This document shows positions 7,506-17,660 of a stretch of 64,000 nt of DNA, piece by piece. Source of the DNA: an uncultured Oscillospiraceae bacterium. Lineage in GTDB: Bacteria > Bacillota > Clostridia > Oscillospirales > Ruminococcaceae. The stretch covers positions 62,001 through 126,000 of the forward strand of contig CAKSKU010000005.1 of the NCBI GenBank assembly GCA_934465295.1. The letters are read 5' to 3'. Position numbers and translations under genes: made by a program. Positions within the stretch are counted from its first letter, which is position 1, and the number at the start of each line of letters is the position of its first letter. The notes under the pieces are model-generated. The model saw only the letters and a list, made by a program, of their open reading frames with translations, was not told the origin of the DNA and searched no databases.

Positions 7506-9254
7506 TTATGCGTTCCTGATAATATATTCAGCGATCTGTTTAGGTGTAACGCCGAGCTTTTCGAGAAGCTCATCTGCATTGTAACGGTCATAGAAGGACT
7601 TAGCAATGCCGAAATTCTTGACCTTGACACCCGAATCACCGAGGTAAGATGCGACCTTGCCGCCGAAACCGCCTTCAAGCGAGCCGTCCTCGAGAGTAAC
7701 AACGAGCGAGTGATCCTTTTTCAGTTCGTCAAGAAGCTTTGCGTCAACTCCGCTTGCATAACGTGCATTCACAAGAGTTGCGTTTATGCCGCTTTCTTTG
7801 AGGACAGCCGCAGTTTTTTCACCGAGCTGATAGAAGTCGCCGAGTGCGATGATCGCCGCCCTGCTGCCTTTTGTGACGACTTCGGAGGAAAGTGTGCTGT
7901 AATCGGTCGGGAACTTTCTGTCCGAGTGGATAACGCCGTTGCAGGGAACACGGATCGCAACGGGACGCTCGTTCTGCTCAATTGCCCAGTCGAGCATTGC
8001 AAAGTATTCCTCTGCGCAGGTCGGTGCGAGGTAAACAAGCTCGGGGATATTCGATATCATCGGGATATCGTAAAGTCCGAGGTGGGTAACGTCATTCATA
8101 CCCCAAACGGAGGCAGAGAAAACGACAAATGTTGCAGCGTTCCTGTTGATGCAGACATCGTGCGAGAGCTGGTCGTAGGTGCGCTGGAGGAACGGGCTGT
8201 GAACACCGAAAACGGGCTTTGCGCCGAACTTTGCGAGTGCAGAGCTCATTGCGACAGCGTTTTCTTCTGCGATGCCGACATCGACAAACTGCTTTCCTGC
8301 CTTTTCACGCTTGTCCTTTGTAAATCCCATAACGGTCGGAGTGCCTGCCGTGAGTGCAACAACGGCAGGGTCTTTCTTCATCTTGTCAAGGAGATATTCA
8401 GCGGTCATTTCGCCGTAATCCTCGCCGTCAAAGCTGAAAGTACATTCGCCCGTTTCAATGTTGAAAGGCATATGCCAGTGCCAGCTTTCCTTATCCTTTT
8501 CGGCAGGAGCGTAACCCTTGCCCTTCTGCGTTACGATGTGAACAGCAACGGCTTTCTTGGTGTCCTTAACACTTTCAAAAGCCTTGATGAGCGCATCGAT
8601 ATCGTTTCCGTCCTTGACGAAAACATAGTCAAGTCCCATTGCTGTAAAAAGGTTGGTCTCAGCCTTGCCGTTGCCCTCACGGAGAGCCTTGAGGTTGCGG
8701 TAAAGTCCGCCGTGGTTCTCGGCAATGGACATATCGTTGTCATTGATGATGATGATAAGGTTCGTGTTGAGGTCGCCTGCCGTGTCAAGACCCTCGAGAG
8801 CCTCGCCGCCGCTCAAAGAACCGTCGCCGATAACAGCGATAACATTGCCCTTGCCGCCCGTGAGGTCACGAGCCTTTGCAGCACCGCAGGCAAGGCTTAT
8901 CGAAGTTGAGGTGTGACCGACCTCGAAGAAGTCGTGTTCGCTTTCGACAGGGTTCGTATAGCCCGAAACATCGTCATATTTTTCGGGGTAAAGATAAGCG
9001 TCCTTTCTGCCCGTGAGCATCTTGTGAGGGTAGCTCTGGTGCGAAACATCGAAGATGATCTTGTCCTCGGGCGAGTTGAAAACGTAGTGAAGAGCGATAG
9101 TAGCCTCGACCATACCGAAGTTAGGGCCAAAGTGTCCGCCGTGAATACTTGCTCTCTTTAAAAGAGCCTCACGCATTTCAGCGGCAAGTGCGATCCTTTC
9201 GTCGTGTTCAAGCTTTTTAACATCACTTGGAGAGTTGATCTTTTCAATATACAT
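7506..9254 (-). CDS. dxs: 1-deoxy-D-xylulose-5-phosphate synthase, short type
   Basis: 582 residues against about 620 for classical DXS. The reaction condenses pyruvate and glyceraldehyde 3-phosphate with thiamine diphosphate for isoprenoid and thiamine synthesis. Visible signatures are HFGPNFGMVEATIALHYV, DVSHQSYPHKMLTGR, the thiamine-diphosphate motif GDGSLSGGEALEGLD followed by NDNDMSI, and a C-terminal transketolase domain. It differs from housekeeping DXS (GDGAITAGMAFEAMN in E. coli) and may be a paralogue of altered role. It lies 18 bases downstream of a merR-type gene on the same strand, so the two are probably co-transcribed. AAAGGAC precedes the ATG. Confidence 0.8.
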   Translation of the reverse strand: MYIEKINSPSDVKKLEHDERIALAAEMREALLKRASIHGGHFGPNFGMVEATIALHYVFNSPEDKIIFDVSHQSYPHKMLTGRKDAYLYPEKYDDVSGYTNPVESEHDFFEVGHTSTSISLACGAAKARDLTGGKGNVIAVIGDGSLSGGEALEGLDTAGDLNTNLIIIINDNDMSIAENHGGLYRNLKALREGNGKAETNLFTAMGLDYVFVKDGNDIDALIKAFESVKDTKKAVAVHIVTQKGKGYAPAEKDKESWHWHMPFNIETGECTFSFDGEDYGEMTAEYLLDKMKKDPAVVALTAGTPTVMGFTKDKREKAGKQFVDVGIAEENAVAMSSALAKFGAKPVFGVHSPFLQRTYDQLSHDVCINRNAATFVVFSASVWGMNDVTHLGLYDIPMISNIPELVYLAPTCAEEYFAMLDWAIEQNERPVAIRVPCNGVIHSDRKFPTDYSTLSSEVVTKGSRAAIIALGDFYQLGEKTAAVLKESGINATLVNARYASGVDAKLLDELKKDHSLVVTLEDGSLEGGFGGKVASYLGDSGVKVKNFGIAKSFYDRYNADELLEKLGVTPKQIAEYIIRNA

Positions 9255-9272
9255 GATTTTTAAGTCCTTTCA

Positions 9273-9653
9273 TTAATCTTTTTCCCAGCTCAAAACGCCC
9301 GTTTTTACGGCAATTTCGTATCTGCCTATCTTATAGTCAAGGCGTGAAATTTCCGTTTCAAGCTGTTCCTTTTGCTCGATGAGCTTTTTGCGCTGCTCGG
9401 TGAGAAGCTCGAGCCGTGCGCCGATAGTCGAGTCGCCCATGCTGAAAAGCCTGCAATACTCGGCTATGACCTCAACGGGAAGTCCTGCGTTTCGCATACA
9501 AACGGCGTTTTCGACCCAGCCGATGTCCTGTTCGGTGTAGTTACGGATACCGCCCGAAGTCCTTGTAACGGGTGGGATAACGCCTATTTTTTCGTAATAA
9601 CGCAGAGTATCCTGCGAAAGTCCGTATTTTTCACTTACTTCTTTAATAGTCAT
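9273..9653 (-). CDS. MerR family transcriptional regulator
   Basis: 126 residues. The N-terminal winged helix-turn-helix has the typical MTIKEVSEKYGLSQDTLRYYEKIGVIPPV, then YTEQDIGWVENAVCMRNAGLP and a C-terminal dimerisation coiled coil (about 80-115). The C-terminus is short and lacks a cysteine metal site, resembling the effector-poor AdhR/YhdM-like subgroup that often senses reactive electrophiles. First gene of an operon with the DXS-like enzyme; its own promoter has the MerR hallmark spacer (next entry). Confidence 0.9.
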   Translation of the reverse strand: MTIKEVSEKYGLSQDTLRYYEKIGVIPPVTRTSGGIRNYTEQDIGWVENAVCMRNAGLPVEVIAEYCRLFSMGDSTIGARLELLTEQRKKLIEQKEQLETEISRLDYKIGRYEIAVKTGVLSWEKD

Positions 9654-9716
9654 ATTCTTCCGATCTCCCGAATCAGACTTTTCGGGAAATTAGATCACCA
9701 CCTTTTTTCTGATTAC

Positions 9717-9747
9717 ATTATAATACTTGGAGCTGGCTCAAAGTCAA
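9717..9747 (-). promoter_or_regulatory. MerR-type promoter with 19-bp spacer and dyad operator
   Basis: On the minus strand TTGACT (9747-9742) and TATAAT (9722-9717) are 19 bases apart, too long for normal sigma-A promoters but characteristic of MerR-activated ones. The spacer carries the dyad CTTGGAG-N4-CTCAAAG (plus-strand reading, about 9726-9743). Autoregulation of the merR-dxs unit by DNA distortion is the likely mechanism. Confidence 0.85.
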
Positions 9748-9811
9748 GGGCTTTTGATGCGGTTTTACAGTTTATTTACATTTGGAAAATTGATAGATGA
9801 CAGTTAATAGT

Positions 9812-10258
9812 TTACTTTTCATATTGTTCTATGATATTTCCGCTTTCATTATATTTAACACACTTTTTATGCCTTGAATGGTCGGATAATTCTAATATTT
9901 CGCTGATAGTTCCATTTCTGAACCAGCTTATGATCAATGCTTTTGAGTCAGCTTTATTGTAATTCGTATATTTGGAAACAGCACCATTATCATAGAAATC
10001 AACATCTATTCCTTCTTTATAGCCACCATTGTAATAGCTGTATCCGTGTATATTTCCATTTGGATACAACCCATAGCACAGTCCCGAAAAAGGTGCTTTT
10101 ACGTTATGATCATCAGTATAAAAAAGCCTTTCATAATGATCGAATCCGTTTTCCCAATAAGATTCATACGAAAATCTTTCATCGTCAAAGAGTATTCCGT
10201 TTTCTTTGACTTCGTTCGGTGATAAAATATCATCATAACTGAACTCATATTCAAACAT
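9812..10258 (-). CDS. MORN/YwqK-like repeat protein
   Basis: 148 residues, AT-rich compared with its neighbours. Residues about 60-140 contain repeats of the YPNGNIHGYSYYNGG, FYDNGAVSKYTNY and WFRNGTISEI type, as in MORN-like and YwqK family proteins. YwqK proteins are sometimes listed as antitoxins, but repeats of this kind are general binding modules. No signal peptide, no clear partner gene; the adjacent DNA on the upstream side is repeat-derived. Low base composition suggests recent acquisition. Function not assigned. Confidence 0.65.
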   Translation of the reverse strand: MFEYEFSYDDILSPNEVKENGILFDDERFSYESYWENGFDHYERLFYTDDHNVKAPFSGLCYGLYPNGNIHGYSYYNGGYKEGIDVDFYDNGAVSKYTNYNKADSKALIISWFRNGTISEILELSDHSRHKKCVKYNESGNIIEQYEK

Positions 10259-10379
10259 ATAGTTTTTCTCCCCAATACATTATAATTAATTTTATTATAT
10301 CATCAGCATATTGCGGGTATGTAGAAATAGCATTAACAAACTATTCACCATAATTGATCGCAAGCTCTTCCACCCTTTA

Positions 10380-10441
10380 TACTAATTTTTAAACTGAAAG
10401 TGTACAAAAAATCAAGCAAAAGCTCGTAGCTATTGAAAATA
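10380..10441 (+). repeat. MITE-A copy 2 (left half)
   Basis: The first 45 bases are identical to those of the complete element at 31680-31779, and it follows TTA in the same way. It ends at the small stem-loop AGCTATT-GA-AATAGCT next to the end of the composite element R1, so R1 seems to have inserted into this MITE. Confidence 0.65.
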
Positions 10442-10444
10442 GCT

Positions 10445-10850
10445 TCAGTCTGTCGAAAAAGTATGTTGCATTTATGCATATTGTCAAAAAAGGATTTTAT
10501 GACTTGATTTCTAAAAGAAAAACCGCCATTCATATCCCGTCGGTGCTAAACGCTCGTCGCTCTGCTCCTCACGTTTATTTGCCGAGGATAGTTGTTCCGA
10601 ACATAAAGAATAAGCGCAATTCACATTTTATAGGTTTACAGACCGATTTATCACGTTCTGTTTTACCTTTTTTGATGTGAATTGCGCCTTTTAACTTATA
10701 GATATTTCGCTGTTGCGGCAAGCTTTGTACTGTTAGTTTAGGGAGTTTCGCTCTCTGCGGAGAGCGACAATGGTGGCTCTGCCCCCCTTGACCCCCTGCC
10801 ACCCTTTGAAAAGCGTGGACGTAAACTTTAGTTTTCCCACATTTTAAATC
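10445..10850 (+). repeat. Composite repeat element R1
   Basis: Closely similar along its length to the reverse complement of 31783-32165. Shared modules in order: TGTCGAAAAAGTAT end, a segment around CCGTCGGTGCTAAACGCTCG, the GCGCAATTCAC hairpin (10614-10687), GTTAGTTTAGGGAGTTTCGC with a CTCTCTGCGGAGAG hairpin, and CCACCCTTTGAAAAGCGTGG. The matching second end is not visible, so it is probably truncated. Confidence 0.75.
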
Positions 10851-10920
10851 ACGTTTAGTATAAGGACTTGCCGCCGATGAATAGACTTGTATCAAGTCGA
10901 TCAATAAAAGGAGGGAGCGT

Positions 10921-13023
10921 ATGGGACTTACAGCCTCAAATACTGGCAGATGCTGCGGCGATATCGAGCATATCACCGACACGGACAGCATCGTTCTTGC
11001 GCTTGCAGGCAACCCGAATGTCGGGAAATCAACGGTTTTCAACTTTCTTACGGGGCTTCATCAGCATACGGGCAACTGGACGGGAAAAACGGTGCAGAAC
11101 GCCTGCGGAAGCTTTTCCTGCGGTGAAAATTCATATACTCTTGTCGATATCCCCGGCACTTATTCGATACTTGCGCACTCGGTGGAGGAAGAGGCGGCAA
11201 GGGATTTTATCTGCTTCGGCGGTGCGCAGGGTGTTGCTGTCGTATGCGATGCGTCCTGCCTTGAACGAAACCTCAACCTTGTTCTGCAGATACTCGAAAT
11301 AACGCCGCATGTTGTCGTCTGCGTGAATCTTATAGACGAGGCTCGGAAAAAGCAGATATCCGTTGACTGCGCAAAGCTTTCGGAACTGCTCGGAGTACCC
11401 GTCTATCCTGCGGCGGCACGTTCGGGCGAGGGTATGGAAGCGTTCGCAAATGGGCTTTCCGCAATAAAAGACATAACGGCGGAGCAGGTTTTCCGCTGTA
11501 CCTATGACGAAGAAATAGAGCGTTCTGCCGCCGTTATAGCCGAAAAGCTCGGCGAAGAAAACGGCGGTCGCTTTGCCGCTCTCCGAATTCTGGAGGGTGA
11601 CGAAAAGCTATCGCAGAGATTTCTTGAAAACGCCGATGAGGAAACTCTTTCCGTTATTTCTGCCGAAAAAGAACGTCTTGCCTCGGTCGGCTATGACGGG
11701 CAGAAAATATGTGATTCTATTGTTACAGCACTCGTCCGAAAGGGCGAAGATATTGCGGCGGAATGTGTGCATTTCGGCGATGAAAACTGCCTGAAACGTG
11801 ACCGCAGGATCGACCGTGTTCTAACCCACAAGGTCTGGGGCGTTCCGATAATGGCTGCAATGCTTGCCGTCATATTCTGGATAACGATTTACGGTGCAAA
11901 TTACCCCTCGGCGCTGCTTTCATCGGCGTTCGGCGCACTCGGGGAAAAGCTCCGTGCGCTTATGGAAATTTCCGCCGCTCCGCAGTGGCTGAAGGGTGTG
12001 CTTCTGGACGGAATTTACCGCATTTTAACGTGGGTAATTTCGGTGATGCTGCCGCCGATGGCGATATTCTTTCCGCTTTTCACGCTGCTCGAAGATCTTG
12101 GCTACCTGCCGAGGGCGGCGTTCAACCTCGACCGATATTTCAAGCGTGCAGGTGCTTGCGGAAAGCAGTCGCTGACAATGGCAATGGGCTTCGGCTGCAA
12201 TGCGGTCGGCATAACGGGCTGCCGCATAATCGATTCGCCGAGGGAAAGGCTCATTGCAATACTGACGAATAATTTTGTCCCGTGCAACGGGCGTTTTCCT
12301 GCGCTTATCGCAATAATAACGATATTTTTTGCGGCAGGAACGGGCGGATTCGGCGGCTCGCTGGTCTCGGTCGGAATTCTGATACTTTTTATACTTTTCG
12401 GCGTAATGCTGACGCTTTTTACCTCGAAGCTGCTGTCAAAGACGCTCCTGAAAGGTGAACCGTCCTCATTTACGCTTGAACTGCCGCCGTACCGCCGACC
12501 GCAGATAGGGAAGATACTCATTCGCTCGCTGCTCGACAGAACGGTTTTCGTCCTCGGCAGAGCCGTGACAGCCGCCGCTCCTGCAGGTCTTATTATATGG
12601 CTTGCGGCGAATGTTCAGGTCGGCGGTGAAAGCATACTTTCGATATGTTCGGGCGCACTCGACCCGTTCGCACGTTTTTTCGGGATGGACGGAGTTATCC
12701 TGCTTGCGTTTATTTTAGGTTTCCCTGCGAATGAAATTGTTATTCCGATAATGCTTATGGGATATCTTTCATCTGGGGTGATGACCGATTACGAGAGCCT
12801 TGATTCGCTGAAAAATATCCTGCTTGCGAACGGCTGGACACCCGTTACGGCAGTGTGTACGCTGATATTTATGCTCTGCCATTTCCCGTGTTCGACCTCG
12901 CTAATGACTATGAAAAAGGAAACGGGAAGTCTGAAGTGGACACTGCTCGGTGCGGCACTCCCGACAGCGGTAGGACTTATACTCTGCGCCGCAGTTTCGG
13001 GCATTTCAAATCTATTTATATAA
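10921..13023 (+). CDS. feoB: Ferrous iron transporter FeoB
   Basis: 700 residues. Imports Fe(II) across the cytoplasmic membrane, with a cytosolic G protein joined to a membrane domain. G1 is GNPNVGKST (30-38), G3 DIPGT (76-80), G4 NLID (136-139). The membrane part holds two gate-type segments, including MGFGCNAVGITGCRII and NNFVPCNGRFPALI, conserved in clostridial FeoB. No separate feoA lies next to it; the N-terminus has a Cys pair (C11, C12) but no SH3-like FeoA domain. AAAGGAGGG precedes the ATG. The superoxide dismutase gene starts 12 bases after the stop. Confidence 0.93.
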   Translation: MGLTASNTGRCCGDIEHITDTDSIVLALAGNPNVGKSTVFNFLTGLHQHTGNWTGKTVQNACGSFSCGENSYTLVDIPGTYSILAHSVEEEAARDFICFGGAQGVAVVCDASCLERNLNLVLQILEITPHVVVCVNLIDEARKKQISVDCAKLSELLGVPVYPAAARSGEGMEAFANGLSAIKDITAEQVFRCTYDEEIERSAAVIAEKLGEENGGRFAALRILEGDEKLSQRFLENADEETLSVISAEKERLASVGYDGQKICDSIVTALVRKGEDIAAECVHFGDENCLKRDRRIDRVLTHKVWGVPIMAAMLAVIFWITIYGANYPSALLSSAFGALGEKLRALMEISAAPQWLKGVLLDGIYRILTWVISVMLPPMAIFFPLFTLLEDLGYLPRAAFNLDRYFKRAGACGKQSLTMAMGFGCNAVGITGCRIIDSPRERLIAILTNNFVPCNGRFPALIAIITIFFAAGTGGFGGSLVSVGILILFILFGVMLTLFTSKLLSKTLLKGEPSSFTLELPPYRRPQIGKILIRSLLDRTVFVLGRAVTAAAPAGLIIWLAANVQVGGESILSICSGALDPFARFFGMDGVILLAFILGFPANEIVIPIMLMGYLSSGVMTDYESLDSLKNILLANGWTPVTAVCTLIFMLCHFPCSTSLMTMKKETGSLKWTLLGAALPTAVGLILCAAVSGISNLFI

Positions 13024-13035
13024 AGGAGACCGACT

Positions 13036-14000
<965 letters not shown>

Positions 14001-14059
14001 ATGAACGGCGGTGGAATATCTGACGGGTGGTCTGTTTTTGAGGGCAGTTTACGTTTTAT

Positions 14060-14519
14060 CCCGCTGTGTGAAACGGTCGGATATGGAATCCGACCCTACG
14101 TTAAAATGCCTTTTTGCCGTTCATATCCCACCTCACCGCCACTCAAACGATGTCGGAGTGAAATGCTTATCGCTCTGTGCATTTTATGCCGAGGATAGTT
14201 TGTTTGAAGAAAAAAGAATTGGCGCAATTCACATTTTTAGGTTTACGAAACTGATTTCTCATATTCCGTTTTACCCTTTTGTGTGAATTGCGCCTTTATA
14301 GCTGTTAGTAATTTTTCTGTTGCGGCAATGCCTTTAGCTAAAGTTTAGAGAGTTTCGCTCTCTGCGGAGAGCGACAAGGTGGCTCCTCGCCCCCTTGACC
14401 CCTCGCAAGCTGTGCTCAGCGTGCTAAGTTTAGCATGACCAGCTGGTTGGCTTCGCATCACTCAAACAAAGTTGAGCTATGCAAATAATTCCGCATTCCG
14501 AATTCCTAATTCCGAATTA
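14060..14519 (+). repeat. Composite repeat element R3
   Basis: Faces R2 tail to tail, so 13634-14519 is a large imperfect inverted repeat filling the gap between sod and gdhA. It has a small hairpin GGTCGGAT/ATCCGACC (14075-14095), the GCGCAATTCAC hairpin (14222-14293), the CTCTCTGCGGAGAG module, and ends in ATTCCGA/ATTCCGC heptamers (14488-14519), the last of which supplies the gdhA stop codon. Confidence 0.75.
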
Positions 14520-15875
14520 GTACGAAACGCCCTGCCACTTCATTGCGTCTGCTACCTTGAGGAAGCCTGCGATGTTTGCGCCCATTACGAGGTTGCCTTC
14601 GTGGCCGTATTCCTTGGAAGCGTTGTATGCATTGTGGAAAATGTTGATCATGATGTTCTTGAGCTTTGCATCAACTTCTTCAAATGTCCATGAAAGTCTT
14701 TCGCTGTTCTGGGACATTTCAAGACCGGAAGTTGCAACGCCGCCTGCGTTTGCAGCCTTTGCAGGTCCGAAGAGAACGCCTGCTGCCAGGAACTTTTCGA
14801 TAGCCTCAGGTGTGGAAGGCATATTTGCACCCTCGGAAACTGCGATCACGCCGTTCTTGATAAGAGCGTCAGCGGATTCGCCGTCAAGCTCGTTCTGTGT
14901 TGCGCAGGGAAGAGCGATATCGCACTTGATAGTCCAGATGCCCTTGCAGCCTTCTTTATATGTAGCGTTCTTGTGGCTTGTTCTTTCAACGTATTCCTTG
15001 ATCCTGCCTCTTTCAACTTCCTTGATCTGCTTAACGAGGTCAAGTTCGATTCCATCGGGATCGTGGATATAGCCGTTGGAGTCGGAGAGAGCAACTACCT
15101 TGCCGCCGAGCTGTGTAGCCTTCTGTGTAGCGTAGATAGCAACGTTGCCCGAACCGGAGATAACAACTGTCTTGTCCTTGAAGCTGTCGTTCTTCATGCA
15201 GGAGAGCATTTCGTTTGTGAAGTAGCAAACGCCGTAGCCTGTTGCTTCTGTTCTTGCGAGAGAACCGCCGTAGGAAAGTCCCTTTCCTGTGAGAACGCCT
15301 GTGAATTCGTTGCGGAGTCTCTTATACTGACCGAACATAAAGCCGATCTCTCTTGCGCCTGTACCGATATCGCCTGCGGGAACGTCGGTGTCTGCGCCGA
15401 TGTGCTTGGAAAGCTCTGTCATAAAGCTCTGGCAGAATGCCATGATCTCTCTGTCGGACTTGCCCTTAGGATCAAAGTCGGAGCCGCCCTTACCGCCGCC
15501 CATTGGGAGACCTGTAAGGCTGTTCTTGAAGATCTGCTCAAAGCCGAGGAACTTGATCACGGATGCGCATACGGATGGGTGAAGTCTGATACCGCCCTTG
15601 TAAGGTCCGATAGCGGAGTTGAACTGGCAGCGGAAGCCTCTGTTAACCTGAACGTTGCCCTTGTCGTCTACCCATGAAACTCTGAACTGGATAAATCTCT
15701 CGGGTTCAACGATCCTGTCGATGATGCCGTTTGTTTCAAAGGACTTATCCTTTTCAACAACGGGTTCAAAGGACTCGAGAACTTCTCTTACAGCCTGTAA
15801 GAATTCCTTTTCGCCGGGATTGCGCTGTTCAACCTTTTCATAAACCTTCTGAAGATATGCATTTTTGAATGCCAT
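14517..15875 (-). CDS. gdhA: Glutamate dehydrogenase, NADP-type
   Basis: 452 residues, the hexameric small type. Interconverts 2-oxoglutarate plus ammonium and glutamate. Substrate site GPYKGGIRLHP (K93), catalytic K129 in PMGGGKGGSDFD, and the dinucleotide fold SGSGNVAIYA are intact. The length and the KGGSDFDPKGKSD block match NADP-linked assimilatory enzymes; cofactor choice is inferred. GGGAGGAAA precedes the ATG. Single gene with its own promoter; its TAA stop is embedded in a heptamer repeat unit. Confidence 0.95.
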   Translation of the reverse strand: MAFKNAYLQKVYEKVEQRNPGEKEFLQAVREVLESFEPVVEKDKSFETNGIIDRIVEPERFIQFRVSWVDDKGNVQVNRGFRCQFNSAIGPYKGGIRLHPSVCASVIKFLGFEQIFKNSLTGLPMGGGKGGSDFDPKGKSDREIMAFCQSFMTELSKHIGADTDVPAGDIGTGAREIGFMFGQYKRLRNEFTGVLTGKGLSYGGSLARTEATGYGVCYFTNEMLSCMKNDSFKDKTVVISGSGNVAIYATQKATQLGGKVVALSDSNGYIHDPDGIELDLVKQIKEVERGRIKEYVERTSHKNATYKEGCKGIWTIKCDIALPCATQNELDGESADALIKNGVIAVSEGANMPSTPEAIEKFLAAGVLFGPAKAANAGGVATSGLEMSQNSERLSWTFEEVDAKLKNIMINIFHNAYNASKEYGHEGNLVMGANIAGFLKVADAMKWQGVSY

Positions 15876-15975
15876 TTTGGTTTCCTCCCATTAATAATAG
15901 TATATAGTGCTGATGACTCACTCACAGCTTCTCGTTCCGCCGCATTTTTCGTCACGGGGAACATTACAGTTTCTA

Positions 15976-16004
15976 TTATACACTATACATTTTTTGTTTG
16001 CAAG
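15976..16004 (-). promoter_or_regulatory. Promoter of gdhA
   Basis: On the minus strand TTGCAA (16004-15999) and TATAAT (15981-15976) are 17 bases apart, about 100 bases upstream of the start codon. The 525-base divergent gap to the pilus operon otherwise shows only AT-rich DNA and the pilC promoter. Confidence 0.8.
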
Positions 16005-16303
16005 AGTTTTTTGCCATAAAATCAAAATTTTTATAGGTTTACAATATTTGACCATAAATATTGAGCAAAATGACATAACGATGCAGGATTTTGAAAGATA
16101 AGTTGCATTGCGGCGACAGAATTTTTCTCTTTTTTTCCGAAAATCGACTCGTTTTTTAATGGTTTGCAATAGACAAAAACAGTATAATTAAAAGCTGAAA
16201 TAAATATATAATTAAGACACGTTTTAGACTTAAAGCATAGATGTTGTTGAAAGTTTTGTGATAAACGTACAATATTTTTAGACATTTTGTTAAAAATAAC
16301 ATA

Positions 16304-16332
16304 TTGCCAATTTGTAACCAAAATGTTATAAT
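16304..16332 (+). promoter_or_regulatory. Promoter of the pilus assembly operon
   Basis: TTGCCA (16304-16309) and TATAAT (16327-16332) with a 17-base spacer. The leader of about 60 bases carries a short GGGCA/TGCCC stem followed by a T-rich stretch, too weak to call an attenuator. Confidence 0.75.
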
Positions 16333-16400
16333 AGGTGTAGTATCTTGGGGCAAGGTGTGCCCTTAAATCTTTTTTATCCAACCGGAGGTGTAAATCCTAT

Positions 16401-17594
16401 ATGAAGACATTTATCTACACCGCCACCGACGTTCAGGGCAATACTGTCAAGAACGCTCGAATGACGGCTGAGGATGTAAATGACTTTTTGGAAAAGATCC
16501 ATGAAAAGGGGCTTTTCTGCTCCAGCTACAAGGAAGCTTCTTCCAAAACGACAAACACTCTTCATAAGTTCACGACAAAAGAGCTCTCCAATGACTGCAG
16601 ACAGCTCAGCGCAATGCTGACATCGGGACTCACACTCGTCAAGGCGCTCGATATCCTGTATAAAGAGCAGGAAAAGAAAGCGCAGAAGCAGATCTATCAG
16701 GAGATCTACGAAGAAGTTCAGAAGGGTTCGTCTTTCTCGGACGCTCTCAAAATGCAGCAGGGTGCATTTCCAAGCTTCATGATCTCAATGGTTCAGGCCG
16801 GTGAAGCTTCGGGTTCTCTTGACGTTATCTCAAAGCGACTTGAAGACAACTATGCAAAGGAAGCCAAGCTCAACAACAAGATCAAAGGTTCGATGATGTA
16901 TCCTATTATCCTTGCTGTTCTCTGCGTAGCGATCGTTGTTCTTCTTTTCACATTTATCATGCCTACATTCAAGGATATGATGAGAGAAGAGGATATGAAG
17001 GGTATCACAGGTGCTCTTTTTGCATTCTCCGACAGCCTTATCGGCTATTGGTATGTTTACATAGCTGTTATCCTCGGAGTCATCTTTGCGATAAAATACG
17101 CCCTTAAAGTTCCGTCGGTGCATTTTAAGTGGGATAAGCTGAAATGTAAAGGTCCCGGCTTCGGCAAGCTCGTTGTCAAGGTTTACACCGGTAAGTTCGC
17201 AAGAACGCTTTCTTCGCTTTATTCCTCCGGTATCCCTATGGTAGAAGCGCTTGAACGTTCGGCTGCTATCCTTAACAATGACTACATCGCAAAGGCTTTT
17301 GAAACAGTCGTTGACGAAGTAAAGCAGGGTGAACAGCTCTCTGTTTCCATCCAGAGAACGGGCATTTTTGAATCGATGTTCGTTTCCATCATCTATGTTG
17401 GTGAGGAATCGGGTGCGCTCGATACCATTCTTACAAAGTCCGCTGAATTCTATGAAGATGAATCGGATGCTGCTATCGGACGTCTTGTCGGCATGATCGA
17501 ACCTGTAATGATCATCTTTATGGGTGCTGCGATCGGTTTCGTTATCGCAGGTATCCTCCCGGCTCTTTACGGTTCGTTCGAGAACATTTCGTAA
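16401..17594 (+). CDS. pilC: Type IV pilus inner-membrane platform protein PilC/GspF
   Basis: 397 residues. Two T2SSF domains (about 60-185 and 265-390) separated and followed by membrane segments, the standard arrangement of the platform on which PilB and PilT act. Diagnostic stretches are LSAMLTSGLTLVKALDIL and its second-half counterpart LSSLYSSGIPMVEALERSA, each followed by SMVQAGEASGSLD and SIIYVGEESGALD. First gene of a six-gene operon; ACCGGAGGTG precedes the ATG. The first 60 residues form a small cytoplasmic YTATDVQGNTV domain. Confidence 0.92.
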   Translation: MKTFIYTATDVQGNTVKNARMTAEDVNDFLEKIHEKGLFCSSYKEASSKTTNTLHKFTTKELSNDCRQLSAMLTSGLTLVKALDILYKEQEKKAQKQIYQEIYEEVQKGSSFSDALKMQQGAFPSFMISMVQAGEASGSLDVISKRLEDNYAKEAKLNNKIKGSMMYPIILAVLCVAIVVLLFTFIMPTFKDMMREEDMKGITGALFAFSDSLIGYWYVYIAVILGVIFAIKYALKVPSVHFKWDKLKCKGPGFGKLVVKVYTGKFARTLSSLYSSGIPMVEALERSAAILNNDYIAKAFETVVDEVKQGEQLSVSIQRTGIFESMFVSIIYVGEESGALDTILTKSAEFYEDESDAAIGRLVGMIEPVMIIFMGAAIGFVIAGILPALYGSFENIS

Positions 17595-17660
17595 AATTGA
17601 AAATGTATGCAAATTATCCAAAAAATAAATTTAAAAAAATAAATCAGTGAGGTGACGAGT

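Larger units (their letters stand above)
10259..10920. repeat. Gap of nested repeats upstream of feoB
   Basis: It contains a partial MITE-A (10380-10441) interrupted by a composite element (10445 to about 10850). Within the latter are an end sequence CAGTCTGTCGAAAAAGTATG, a body matching 31973-32165 in inverted orientation, a GCGCAATTCAC hairpin (10614-10687), and a CTCTCTGCGGAGAG hairpin module near 10750. About 60 bases remain for the feoB promoter, which is not obvious. Small reading frames here are repeat-derived and not genes. Confidence 0.7.

Noticed and set aside
7710..8909. 399-codon plus-strand frame inside the DXS-like gene
   Set aside because: Antisense shadow of a gene with clear thiamine-diphosphate motifs; no start signal.
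10345..10533. Small minus-strand frame in the gap before feoB, and a similar one at 31450-31719
   Set aside because: Both start in MITE-A and share the LLDFLYTFSLKISI string because the MITE is repeated, not because a protein is conserved.
10448..10850. Remnant of a transposase gene in the composite repeats
   Set aside because: No frame in R1-R5 encodes a recognisable transposase fragment; hairpins and stop codons fill all frames, so these are treated as non-coding elements.
16333..16400. Possible riboswitch (cyclic di-GMP type) before pilC
   Set aside because: Only about 60 bases, with one weak GGGCA/TGCCC stem; too short and lacking the conserved core of the known cyclic di-GMP classes.
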